This document shows positions 31,549 to 41,623 of a DNA stretch of 64,000 nucleotides, one piece after another. The notes beneath the pieces are model-generated. The model was not told where the DNA came from. It did no database searches and worked only from the letters and a program-made list of their open reading frames with translations. This DNA is from Alloascoidea africana. Taxonomy: Eukaryota; Ascomycota; Alloascoideomycetes; Alloascoideales; Alloascoideaceae. The stretch lies in assembly GCA_030581615.1 (NCBI GenBank), contig JAKTTT010000004.1, positions 62,001-126,000 of the forward strand, written 5' to 3'. The position numbers and the translations under genes were made by a program. Position 1 is the first letter of the stretch. Each line of letters opens with the position of its first letter.

Positions 31549-34057
31549 CTATTTGGCAAATTGCAACTGTACCTGGAGCCACTGTCTTGCTTGAACTTCG
31601 GGAACGGAAAGACCCCTATCGCCATATGTCAAGGGCGCAAAATAGTAAAAGCATCCAATTGTTCCAGCAATCAGGACTCCTGTAATGGAGAGGTATAGAG
31701 GAGACTTGACGCCGCCATTCTTTCTTTCAGCGAGCTGGTTCGCAATTTCCTTTTGATCATGTCTGTTATTCTTATCCAACAGAGCAGGTCCTCTGTTGTC
31801 ACTAAATAGAAACTCGACCATTGCTCCTGAAAACAGAGCAGCTATTAAATGGGCAGGGAGATAATGGTGTAGAAACTTTTGTCTTGCCATGAGGTAAAAG
31901 GGAAAGTAATGTGCCGCCCAACCAATAAAGAAAAAGCCAATAGAGTTGTATAGACGACTCCTTGAACTGTCTGCAAATGTGTAAAATGCTCTTCTTCTTG
32001 TCAATTGGTCTGCAATCACAATCCCAGCAAAGACAGACATCAGTATGACTTCGAGCCACCATCCAAAGAAATTACCAACAAAGTAAATTTGGGCCCGGGT
32101 TTCCGACTTTGTCCAGAAAGACACACCCTTAAGAGTAAATGGCCAGCTGGTGGGGTTCGAAGCATATGGATGCTCTGAAGTCAGAGCGTTATTTCGAACA
32201 AACATTTGGATTTGTAGTTCAAAGTATTTTTTGAAAAATGGTAACTTCTTGGGCTCTTTTGGAACATACACAGCTCTCTCATCGGTCAACCCAATAATCT
32301 CATCAAATGACCAGATATTGCTATCTTCCGTAATCTTCTTGTTACCGTTAACTTCCTGCTGGCCAAAACCCCACTCGGGCAACGGCTTAAAGTCTGACCA
32401 CATCGCTACTCTAGTTGGGACATGAATCAATCGGAAAAGACTTGCTTTTGTTTTAGCCTGTTGTCCCGCTTTATTGTCGTTGGGTTTCAGCTCAAAAAGT
32501 GTATCATTGAATCTAGTGGTTGCAGTTTCGAGATCGACTGTCGTAAACTCCTCGTTTGTAGGATAGTAAGGTGAAGCCACATCGTGTGTCAACAATATGG
32601 TATTTGTCAGAATGTGTCTTAAACGAATGATGTCGCCCTGAGAAACGGGCTTACCCAGTCTCTGATCTTCTGGGAAATCGGCCGCTGGAAGAATCTCCCA
32701 GTGGTTGTTTTTATCTGGATGGACATATCCAGTAACCTGTTGGCCCTGGGAAGAGACCCGTCCATCTTCGTAACGCAATGGATATCTGTCGACATGAGAG
32801 TGCAAAAATGCATTAGTGTTTTGATGTTTGATCGTAACAACGTCATAATAATTGAGAGGCTTGGCTTCTTTGGCAAGTGGACTGTCGCCCAAGGTTTCTT
32901 GGAAATCAGGGCTCATGAATGCATCGCCGGGTCCAGATTTGGACAAAATGGCAAAATGGACCCAGAACCAAAAGAGGTAAATGATATAAGGAATAACTAT
33001 GAGGCAGACGAGTCTAGCGAAAAAGTGACGAAGAAACTCTGGCATGCTTAGACCCTTCTTGATATCAAGAAGGTTCCACAAATCAATGAGAACAGCGGTA
33101 CCCACAGTGAAGAACGTAAAGGCGCCCACGTACTTGGTACTAATTACACAAGATAGTGAAACCCCTGTTAAGAACAACCAAGTCCACCATTTTCTGGAGA
33201 AGGGGGCTTTGCGAAGTTTTGAAAACTTGACGTAACACAGAATCGATAATGCAACAGAAAAAATCAAAGTGGCATCCAGAAGAATTAAACGAGTTTCTGC
33301 CACATGAGCATTATCTTTAAAAGAGGATATCATTAGTTAATTTTTGGGGAGGCTAGAATGCAATTTTTGAATACTTACCGAATAGCACAAGAATTGAAGC
33401 CAAAACACAGGAAGGGATTCCATAGCCGCTTTCTTTCATCGTTAGAAAAATAGCTGGAACAGTTAGAGAACCCAGTGTGGCTGATAGAGAGCGGTAAGCA
33501 ATGTAAGGAGCTTTGTGTTGGATGTAGTTGTCCCCAATGTTTGTAAATTTGAAAGATCCATCATATCCAATGATCCAGCCCACAAAAGCTATGAGCAGCT
33601 TTGCGAATGGAGGATGAAGATCGAAAAAGTAGGTTCTCTCCAGGTACTGGATCCAAAAGCGCGTTAGTGCCAAGGAGTAAGATAATCGCCGAGATGATTT
33701 TAGAGTAGCATTCTATACATACGTAACTGGCAAACTTTCCAAAATGGACTTCGTCAAAACTAGCCACAAATGTCAGTAAACTTTTGTCTTTCTCATGAAT
33801 GCCAGGGAAAACAAGACATACACCACCTCATTCGGAGTATCAATCTTGTAAAAACGTGTGAAAAAGGCAAGTGAAGTTACCGCTATCAATGCAACCTTGA
33901 ACATCCAGTCACGTCTAGTCTTTTGCGCTTTAGACTCTAATGCAACCGGAGACTTTTTCAGAAGCAAGTCGACCTCGGTGTCAGGCGAAGCCTGCTTTTT
34001 CGCTGCACTCTTTGGGCCTCTCTTACGGAGGGTCGAGGGTCCTGTTGGAGAGGGCAT
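31549..34057 (-). CDS. PMT4: Protein O-mannosyltransferase PMT4
   Basis: Four exons on the minus strand: 34057-33822, 33759-33723 (37 nt), 33646-33379 and 33314-31549; introns of 62, 76 and 64 nt. The product is 768 residues (yeast Pmt4 762). It transfers mannose from dolichyl-phosphate mannose to Ser/Thr of secretory proteins in the ER. FDEVHFGKFAS and TYFFDLHPPFAKLL (acceptor DE motif and loop 1) are followed by the HFAILSKSGPGDAFMSPDFQ segment and three MIR repeats in the central luminal region (for example NTNAFLHSHVDRYPLRYEDG and GQQVTGYVH). These loop sequences are typical of the PMT4 subfamily, which acts as a homodimer on membrane-anchored substrates, rather than PMT1 or PMT2. C-terminal helices include FFFIGWAAHYFPFYLMARQKFLHHYLPAHL. 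Confidence 0.95.
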
Positions 34058-34402
34058 CGCTTATACTGGCAAAGAACAGCAGAGTTGGTGAAGAAGATGG
34101 AAAGACACGTAGCGGTACAAAATGGCAGCATCTGTGGAGAACAGGTGTAAAAACGGGACAAAACAGCACACACTCCCACGCAAAAAGTGAGACTTCTAGA
34201 GACCGCACCAAAACAGTCCATCGTTCTCTCGATGATTATACCAGATCTGATCTAAACTAATCCCAAGTTCTCTCCAATTGAGCCCGCCAGCAACTCCGTA
34301 TTCTTTTCCAGATCCTTGAATACAGTTGCAAATGTTAGAGTCACGTGATCCAGATGCCTCCAGTTTTTCCTTTCACTTTCTTCTTATCATGTTGGCGACC
34401 AA
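34058..34402. promoter_or_regulatory. Divergent promoter PMT4/MGM101 with TCACGTGA
   Basis: 345 bp. A perfect palindromic TCACGTGA (Cbf1-type E-box) lies at 34341-34348, 55 bp upstream of the MGM101 start. No TATA box is obvious. Confidence 0.6.
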
Positions 34403-35278
34403 ATGTTTCGGATAGCACTGGGAGGCCGAGCGATACCGGCGAGGACGCGATTGGCAACGGGATCAGAGAGTGTCCTGAGAAGTTTTGCTTTCAATCTCAC
34501 AAGGAACCTGACCTACGGGAGTAAAGGGCCAGCTAAAAGAGTACTGATAAAGTCATCTTCAACTAGTGTTCCCCCACCACCTCCTCCTCTCCCTTTCGAG
34601 CTGAATAACAAACCGAAAACAACTTCTTCAGCGCCTTCATCTACTTCAAGCGAGGTCATATCCACTGAATTCAAGAAAGATAAAGTCATTCAATCTCTGA
34701 AAGATGATCCAATGGAAGTTGATGTGCTACAGAAAGATGAGTCTGGACATGTAGACTGGTCCAAAAGTTTCCATGGCTTGGGCAGCGCAGCATTTTCCGA
34801 GACCGCCCGGAACACCTTGGCTGAACCTATTGATCCTGAAGACGTTGAAATTACACCAGATGGTCTTTTGTTTCTGCCTGAGATCAAGTATCGCCGAATC
34901 CTCAACAAAGCTTTTGGTCCAGGAGGATGGGGCCTAGCTCCACGAAGTGAAACCATCATAACCGAAAAGTCGGTTACACGTGAGTATGGTCTCATATGTG
35001 AAGGAAGACTTGTATCAATTGCTCGTGGAGAACAGGATTATTTCAATCCCCAGGGAATACCGACCGCTACTGAGGGCTGTAAGAGTAACGCCATGATGAG
35101 ATGTTGCAAAGATCTGGGAATTGCATCCGAACTATGGGATCCTCGATTCATCAGAGAATTCAAGAAAAAATACTGCGAGGACAAGTTTGTTGAACATGTG
35201 GTTACCAAAAGGAAGAAAAAGTTGTGGAAGAGGAAAGATGCTACTTTTGAATACCCATACAAGTTATCAACGTTTTGA
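34403..35278 (+). CDS. MGM101: Mitochondrial genome maintenance recombinase Mgm101
   Basis: 291 residues (yeast 269). The first 45 residues are Arg/Ser-rich and non-acidic, a mitochondrial presequence ([20 protein letters not shown]), followed by a Pro/Ser linker. The conserved core from about residue 115 reads [90 protein letters not shown] and ends [18 protein letters not shown]. This is the Rad52-like single-strand-annealing fold that forms rings on ssDNA in the mitochondrial nucleoid and is needed for mtDNA recombination and repair. A second ATG 14 bp upstream is in another frame. No intron. Confidence 0.95.
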   Translation: MFRIALGGRAIPARTRLATGSESVLRSFAFNLTRNLTYGSKGPAKRVLIKSSSTSVPPPPPPLPFELNNKPKTTSSAPSSTSSEVISTEFKKDKVIQSLKDDPMEVDVLQKDESGHVDWSKSFHGLGSAAFSETARNTLAEPIDPEDVEITPDGLLFLPEIKYRRILNKAFGPGGWGLAPRSETIITEKSVTREYGLICEGRLVSIARGEQDYFNPQGIPTATEGCKSNAMMRCCKDLGIASELWDPRFIREFKKKYCEDKFVEHVVTKRKKKLWKRKDATFEYPYKLSTF

Positions 35279-35609
35279 TTCAGAACCATTCCTATTGTAC
35301 ATATTGTCCTTTTAGGCTCGTCTCTCATAGGAGCATCAAAAGTGTTTGTTTTTGTTTGGGATTGTAAGAGATTACATATTTCCGTAAACTGTCATATTCT
35401 TTACTCTTACCATTACGCTCTGCCATAAAAGTATTACACATTAAAAATTGAATTCTATACATCGATCATAACTACAAGATCTATGGGAAACAAGTATACC
35501 ATCATAAGTATGCACATTTAATAAGAAAAGCACCAGAAAAAAATACAACTCGTCAATGACATAATAATAAAAGCGAATGCGTTCGGTATGCACTCAAAGC
35601 CCATAAAGC
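35279..35609. other. Convergent intergenic region after MGM101
   Basis: 331 bp of AT-rich 3' sequence with no ORF or recognisable element. Confidence 0.45.
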
Positions 35610-36324
35610 TCAGCGACTCATAGAATAGTCATCAGGAAAGGTCACTGTTGGCGGGCCAATTTGCATCGGATAGTACCGTCTGAAATGTGAAGGCATGGTT
35701 TGACGAGGCGAACATCGTCCATCATCGAGGGGCATGTTCAAAATATGATTCAATCTTGTGGGACTATTGCAGGAATTCCCCGATATGACCTTGTCCGAAG
35801 CCAAGCAATTTTTATGGTACAGCGCCTCAACCTGATCCAGGATTGGCGTTTGGGATTGAATTTCGAATGTAACCCTTTTACCATGATGTCGACGCTTGGG
35901 ATGCTGATCTACAATCACAAACATAGAAAACACAGCTTCTAGAATGTGTTCAAGCTTTGCCACCAAAAATTGACAAAGATGAGAATTGAAGATAGAGGTT
36001 GCCCCATTGCGTGATTCACCTGGCGTTTGCAACCATAGGATGAAAGCAAGCCGTGTGCCGTTGTAAAAAGGAAAACGAAATAGTAAATGGTGTAAGAATT
36101 GTTCCAACTGAAGAAATATAGAAAGAACTATCCAGTAACGAATCCAATGGTTCTTGTAAGTCTGGTCTTTCTTGTATATTGTTCTACTGGAAAGGATGAG
36201 CGGTATTGCAAAAGAAACTGTTGAGCTTGAAGTTTAAACGTTGTCAGTTAGAATGCTTATCTGAATATAGTTTGGACTTCCCCAATTATAGGAATGCCTC
36301 ATACCTCAGTATAAATGTTATCAT
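35610..36324 (-). CDS. TB2/DP1/HVA22 (REEP-like) ER membrane-shaping protein
   Basis: Two exons on the minus strand: 36324-36305 (20 nt) and 36225-35610; 79-nt intron with a GTATGA donor, CTAAC branch and AAG acceptor. The product is 211 residues. Residues 1-90 fit the TB2/DP1 fold: a first hydrophobic hairpin (ITFILSSTVSFAIPLIL), TYKNHWIRYWIVLSIFLQLEQFLHHLLF, then FPFYNGTRLAFILWLQTP and GATSIFNSHL, recalling the PFYY...WLxLPxTxGA motif. The C-terminal 100 residues are polar and unrecognised. The family bends tubular ER membranes. It resembles the REEP1-4/HVA22 type more than Yop1, which has a longer N-terminus. The first exon is inferred from splice signals and frame, so the N-terminus is the weak point. 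Confidence 0.62.
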
Positions 36325-37100
36325 TGAAAATGTTCTCTGAAGTGGCAAGAATAAAAATTTCTAGTTTGAGAAAAATGGAAGAGCTGAAGCTATTTAAGCA
36401 ATTGTGTTTGAACTCAAAGGCATTAAAATCCGATGGAGAACGAAGGCCAACATAGAGAGAGCCTGGATGACATTGGTATTCTTTTAGCATATGTGCCTAA
36501 CGTCACAATAAGTGATTTGCTCGGATAAGCAACAGTATTTAAGGAACAAGAAGATAACGTGTAGCAATTGGCAATTTTAGCATTGAGTATTGCCACTTGA
36601 GAAATGATGTCGATGTGCTTAAAGTTTACAGTCACTATCAAAGGGATTTTGCTTGCCCTTTCAAAAAGATATTGTCCATGTCTTTCAATGTTATAGGGAT
36701 CACTTTAAGCGTGGCAATACTATGTCCCTCTAATTTAAAGCAGGGTCAGTTAGCATGTTCGCTTCTGTTATCTAATGGTATATATGACTCAAAATCTGCA
36801 CTCTGAAATCAGTGTAAGGCTGTTATGGCCTTTCCCAATGAGAAGTTTAGAAGTCTAATTGCAATATCTACCAGAAAACTTAATCTTGGGTAGAAAGGTA
36901 GTCCTCAGATCAAGTATTTGGAAAAGGTATTAACAGAGATCTGAATTTTGCCACAAGCTTTTATTATGCTTGGCCAGGATAGGAAAGGACATTACAGAGA
37001 TCTGAATTTTGCCACAAGCTTTTGTTATGCTTGGCCAGGATAGGAAATAATTCGTACTGATGTTCATACTTGCATGGTGAGAGCCGTACGATAAAAAGAA
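36325..37100. other. Intergenic region upstream of the ABC transporter
   Basis: About 0.8 kb. It holds the promoter of the TB2-like gene on the left and that of the ABC transporter on the right. Apart from the direct repeat listed separately, no ORF or motif can be supported. Confidence 0.45.
36933..37047 (+). repeat. 54-bp tandem promoter duplication
   Basis: Two direct copies, 36933-36986 and 36994-37047, identical except for one base and offset by 61 bp. Each copy begins ACAGAGATCTGAATTTTGCC and ends GGCCAGGATAGGAAA. The right copy ends 54 bp before the TATA box of the ABC transporter. The high identity indicates a recent duplication, or ongoing homogenisation. Confidence 0.92.
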
Positions 37101-37107
37101 TATAAAG
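37101..37107 (+). promoter_or_regulatory. TATA box of the ABC transporter gene
   Basis: TATAAAG, 55 bp upstream of the ATG at 37156. Inducible drug-efflux genes of yeasts are commonly TATA-dependent. Confidence 0.6.
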
Positions 37108-37155
37108 ACCCTTCCTCGCCGTCCAATTGAAATTTACATTCGTTTCTCTTTCCCC

Positions 37156-40100
37156 ATGGCTGAATTTTCCAAAGAAAACAAATCCAAAGAAGAGGATGAC
37201 AAACCCCTCGATATTGATATCGAGAGCAGAACGGACTCTGATGACAAGAATCAGGAAAAGTCAAAAAGACCGTTAAGTTACTTTGTCTTTAAACCCTTTT
37301 TGGGGAAACCGACTACTGTTCCTGATCACCGAATATCAAATTTCCCCAGACCTGGTGTTTTGTCTTACCTTTTCTTTAGCTGGATTACCCCGTTGATGAC
37401 AGTCGGGTATACCCGAAGACTTGAAAATGAGGACTTGTATATAATGGATGGTGATTTGGCCATTGAAGAGATGACCACAAAGTTTCTAGCAGCTTATGCT
37501 AAACGGTCACAAAACTATCGAGAAAAGAAAAGAAAGCAGGGCCTTTCAGAAAAAGAAGTGGATGAACTATTTCTTCCTCCAACAGTCCTTCTCTTTGCTT
37601 TGAATGATGTATTTGCTGTTAGGTTCTGGTTAGCAGGTTTGCTGGTAGTACTGTCAGACGCGACACAAGCACTTCAACCTTTGATATTCAAATACCTTGT
37701 TAGATTTATAGGGGAACATCAATTTGATCCCCATTCACACCCTGTGGGCAAAGGCATTGGCTACGCCTTTGGAATGGCCTTGATGGCTGCATTTGGGTCC
37801 ATGTGCGTGAACCATGCGTTCTACAACGGCATGCTAACTGGTTGTAAAGTTCGTTCATTATTGACAAATGTCTTGTATCGGAAATCTTTGACAGTTTCAC
37901 CAAAAATGAAAACCGTCTACAGTGATGGCAAAGTAACAACTTTAATTGGCACAGACTTGTCGAGACTCGACATGGCTTTTCAACTCTTCCATTATAACTA
38001 CACATTCCCAGTATCAGTAATAATTGCCATTACCATTCTTATTGTTAACATTGGCCCATCTGCGTTAGTGGGCGTTGGACTTATAATGGTAGGCGTTTCC
38101 ATGGTTGGGTTGTCTGTAGCCTTATTTATGAAGCTACGAGAGGTTATCAACAAACAAACAGACTCAAGAGTTACTGCCATGAATGAGATTCTTAAGTCTA
38201 TCAAAATGATCAAGTATTATGCTTGGGAAGAAGCTTACGATGACCTTATCAGCTCGATACGCACCAAAGAGGTTAAAATACTGCTGAAGCTTTTAGCTCT
38301 AAGAAATCTTGTCAATAGTTTTATCAACATTATACCAACTTTAGGTGCCATGGTTTCCTTCGTGGTTATGTATAAAGTTGGGAAAGGTCTGGATCCTGCA
38401 AACATTTTCTCTTCATTGTTGCTTTTCAACGTGTTTCAGATACCTTTGGTATTGTTACCCCTTAGTTTGGCGACAAGTGCCGACGGCTATGTCAGTATCA
38501 AACGTGTAAGCAATTTTTTACAACTACCCGATCAATACATTGAAGAGGGCTCAGAGCGCAAAGAAAATCTTGGGGGAACTGCTGTTGTAGTAGAGAATGG
38601 CGAGTTTGAATGGGAATCCCCTACGGCTGAAGAGAAAGCCGAGATGGAAGCTCGAGATCGTGGCCCCAATGACTTAAAGGAGGATTCGTCGAAAGATGAG
38701 CCTTTTATACCACAGATTGGAAGATTGGAAGGTGTGAACTTAACAATCAATAAGGGCGATTTTGTTGTTATTACTGGATCAATTGGATCAGGAAAGTCCA
38801 GCTTGTTATCAGCAATTGCAGGGCTGATGAAAAAAAAATCAGGACGGCTTTTAATTGATGGATCACTCTCCTTTTGTTCAGCGCCATGGATCCAGAATGA
38901 CACGTTAAGAAACAATATTATTTTTGGACTGGAATATGAGAAAGATGAGTACAAGAAGGTTGTGGATGTTTGCCAATTAAACGAGGATTTCAGCAATCTT
39001 CCAGCAGGCGATATGACAGAAATTGGAGAAAGAGGAACAAATCTTTCGGGTGGCCAGAAGGCTAGAGTAAGTCTTGCTAGAGCAGTCTATGCAAACAATG
39101 ATATCATTCTTCTCGATGACGTCTTAAGCGCTGTGGACTCAAGAGTAGGAAAACTTATTACAGACAGATGTTTAAAAGAATATCTAGGTGACAAGACTAG
39201 GGTTTTGGTAACGCATCAGCTTTCGCTTGTGACTGAAGCAGACAAGATTGTTTTTTTGGAAAAGGGAAAACTAACTATAGGCAAATATGAGGATTTACTC
39301 GATACTGTGCCAGCATTTAAAAATCTTGTTGATTCAGCAACTGCTGGAAAATTACCAATGTCCAAAGATTCCAAAAGTAGCGAAGAAGACAATGTTAACA
39401 CACAACAAGAAGAAGCAATAGAGCTTGCTAAAAAGACAAGTTCAAAAGCGGATTACGATCAAAATCTGGCCAACGGTACTTTAGTGGAAGTAGAAGAACG
39501 AGCTCAGCATGCAATCTCTTACGAAGTATACAAAGACTTTATCCGGTTGGGTTTGGGTAGACTTGGAATTTCAGCTTTATTCTTTTTAATGTTTTTACTA
39601 TCTGTTATGACATTTGCTCATATTTTTTCTAATGTCTGGCTCAGTTTTTGGATATCTGCACGTTTCCGCCTCAGTAATGGAGCCTATATTGGAATTTATG
39701 TCATGTTTGGGTTTGCTTCAGCTATTCTCCTATTGATAAGTTTGTTTTACCTTTCCTATTTGATTAACTCTGCCAGTTTGCGTCTCTACAACAAAGCTGC
39801 AAGAAGAATTTTGTTTTCACCAATGTCTTTTTTTGAAAGTACGCCTACAGGAAGGATACTAAATCGTTTCACCAAGGATACAGACGTTATTGACAATGAG
39901 ATCTGGAATAGTCTTCAATTGGTGCTGACATCTTTATTCACAAGCATTGGGACAGTTATACTCACTGCGGTTTACATTCCCTGGGTTCTTATAGCTGTTC
40001 CTGTCTTTACAGTTATATGCTACCTCTATTACTCCTATTATATCCAGTCTTCTCGTGAAATCAAAAGAATCGAGGCTGTTACAAGATCTGTTGTATATAG

Positions 40101-41301
40101 CAACTTGAGTGAGACGCTTACAGGAGTCGACACGATCAAGATTTTCAAACAGGAAGAAGCCTTCAGAATCAAAAACAACCAGTTTATAGATGATATGAAC
40201 TCATCTTATTTTCTCTCAGTGGCGAATCAAAGATGGTTGGGCATTCGTTTGGACCTTATTGCTCAGTTAATTGTTCTTTTCGTCTCTTTGCTATGCGTGA
40301 CAGGGAAATTCAATGTCAGCGCCTCTACCACTGGTTTACTTTTAAGCAACATCAGCACTGTTGCGGGCATGATGTCGATTGTAATCAGAAGCATCACCCA
40401 AGTAGAAAACGATATGAATTCTGTGGAACGATTACACCACTATGGATTTAGACTGAAACCTGAAGCAGCTTACCATATCAAAGAGACATGCCCACCTACT
40501 ACATGGCCTGACCAAGGCGTCATCGAGTTTAAAGATGTCTCGTTGAGATACAGGAAAAATCTTCCTTATAGTCTGAAAAATATTTCATTCGTTTCCAGAC
40601 CCGGTGAAAAAATAGGAATTTGTGGAAGAACTGGTGCTGGAAAAAGCACATTAATGACTGCACTTTACAGGTTGACAGAGCTTTCTAGTGGTCAGATTAT
40701 AATTGATGGAATTGATACAGCTCCCTTAGGTCTTTACGAACTCCGATCAAAGTTGGCAATCATACCCCAAGATCCCGTTTTGTTCAAAGGAACAATTAAA
40801 AAGAATCTGGATCCGTTTTCAAAGGAGAGCGATGAAAAGTTGTGGCAAGTCTTGGAGACCATCTTGGATGAGGAGACAGTCAGTAAGATGAAAGAGGATA
40901 AAATCGAAGAAAAAGAACCAACATCTAAAGCGCATAAGCTCCATTTGGACCAACTGGTTGAAGAATCTGGAAGCAATTACAGCTTGGGCGAGAGACAGCT
41001 AATTGCACTTGCAAGGGCTTTGGTGAAACAAGTGAATATTCTGATTTTGGATGAAGCAACGTCAAGTGTAGACTACGAAACAGACCAAAGAATCCAGAGG
41101 ACGATAGCCCAGAACTTTAACCATTGCACAGTACTGTGTATTGCCCACAGACTAAAGACCATTCTATCTTATGATCGAGTGATGGTTGTTGACGAAGGTA
41201 AACTGATAGAATTTGACACGCCATTAACGCTCTTCCACAACAAATCATCGATATTTCGACAGATGTGCGATAAAGCGGGCATATCACAGGAAGATTTTTG
41301 A
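37156..41301 (+). CDS. YOR1: ABCC-type multidrug transporter, YOR1-like
   Basis: 1381 residues, full ABC transporter of the C family without the extra N-terminal TMD0. Layout: polar N-terminus with RPGVLSYLFFSWITPLMTVGYTRRLENEDLY (about 68-98), TMD1 about 150-440, NBD1 with Walker A GSIGSGKSS (about 540), signature LSGGQKARVSLARA (about 629) and Walker B IILLDDVLSAVD; TMD2 about 805-1085; NBD2 with Walker A GRTGAGKST (about 1156), signature YSLGERQLIALARA and Walker B ILILDEATSSVD. The degenerate first-site Asp (DD rather than DE) is usual for ABCC NBD1. Yor1 exports oligomycin, organic anions and phosphatidylethanolamine at the plasma membrane. It is shorter than yeast Yor1 (1477). Substrate is not deducible. 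No intron. Confidence 0.88.
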   Translation: MAEFSKENKSKEEDDKPLDIDIESRTDSDDKNQEKSKRPLSYFVFKPFLGKPTTVPDHRISNFPRPGVLSYLFFSWITPLMTVGYTRRLENEDLYIMDGDLAIEEMTTKFLAAYAKRSQNYREKKRKQGLSEKEVDELFLPPTVLLFALNDVFAVRFWLAGLLVVLSDATQALQPLIFKYLVRFIGEHQFDPHSHPVGKGIGYAFGMALMAAFGSMCVNHAFYNGMLTGCKVRSLLTNVLYRKSLTVSPKMKTVYSDGKVTTLIGTDLSRLDMAFQLFHYNYTFPVSVIIAITILIVNIGPSALVGVGLIMVGVSMVGLSVALFMKLREVINKQTDSRVTAMNEILKSIKMIKYYAWEEAYDDLISSIRTKEVKILLKLLALRNLVNSFINIIPTLGAMVSFVVMYKVGKGLDPANIFSSLLLFNVFQIPLVLLPLSLATSADGYVSIKRVSNFLQLPDQYIEEGSERKENLGGTAVVVENGEFEWESPTAEEKAEMEARDRGPNDLKEDSSKDEPFIPQIGRLEGVNLTINKGDFVVITGSIGSGKSSLLSAIAGLMKKKSGRLLIDGSLSFCSAPWIQNDTLRNNIIFGLEYEKDEYKKVVDVCQLNEDFSNLPAGDMTEIGERGTNLSGGQKARVSLARAVYANNDIILLDDVLSAVDSRVGKLITDRCLKEYLGDKTRVLVTHQLSLVTEADKIVFLEKGKLTIGKYEDLLDTVPAFKNLVDSATAGKLPMSKDSKSSEEDNVNTQQEEAIELAKKTSSKADYDQNLANGTLVEVEERAQHAISYEVYKDFIRLGLGRLGISALFFLMFLLSVMTFAHIFSNVWLSFWISARFRLSNGAYIGIYVMFGFASAILLLISLFYLSYLINSASLRLYNKAARRILFSPMSFFESTPTGRILNRFTKDTDVIDNEIWNSLQLVLTSLFTSIGTVILTAVYIPWVLIAVPVFTVICYLYYSYYIQSSREIKRIEAVTRSVVYSNLSETLTGVDTIKIFKQEEAFRIKNNQFIDDMNSSYFLSVANQRWLGIRLDLIAQLIVLFVSLLCVTGKFNVSASTTGLLLSNISTVAGMMSIVIRSITQVENDMNSVERLHHYGFRLKPEAAYHIKETCPPTTWPDQGVIEFKDVSLRYRKNLPYSLKNISFVSRPGEKIGICGRTGAGKSTLMTALYRLTELSSGQIIIDGIDTAPLGLYELRSKLAIIPQDPVLFKGTIKKNLDPFSKESDEKLWQVLETILDEETVSKMKEDKIEEKEPTSKAHKLHLDQLVEESGSNYSLGERQLIALARALVKQVNILILDEATSSVDYETDQRIQRTIAQNFNHCTVLCIAHRLKTILSYDRVMVVDEGKLIEFDTPLTLFHNKSSIFRQMCDKAGISQEDF

Positions 41302-41623
41302 CTGGAAAGCCCAAATAATTCTCAGTAAAATCACCCTTGCATATATATTTATATTTTTACTATAATCATAATAACTTAGATTCTCTTCTCTCTAAACAAA
41401 TGTTTTGTTCCGATAACGTTGGTCATGTTCGGGTGTATGGGTGTAATTTCGACACGTTTTGATAACAAGACAAGATCCACCGGGCCGTTTCTGTTTTCCT
41501 CATCTCGCACTTTTGGTGGCCACTTTCTTCACTTTTCCATAGTTATTGGTGGCCAAAAGCTTCAAGAGTTTCCATTAACCAGGACAGATCTGGTCAAGAC
41601 ACTAGCTTTTAGAAGAGAACGAC
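41302..41623. other. Intergenic region between the ABC transporter and the phosphoesterase gene
   Basis: 322 bp. AT-rich terminator-like sequence follows the transporter stop, then an open but unsupported antisense/sense frame. No clear promoter element. Confidence 0.4.
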
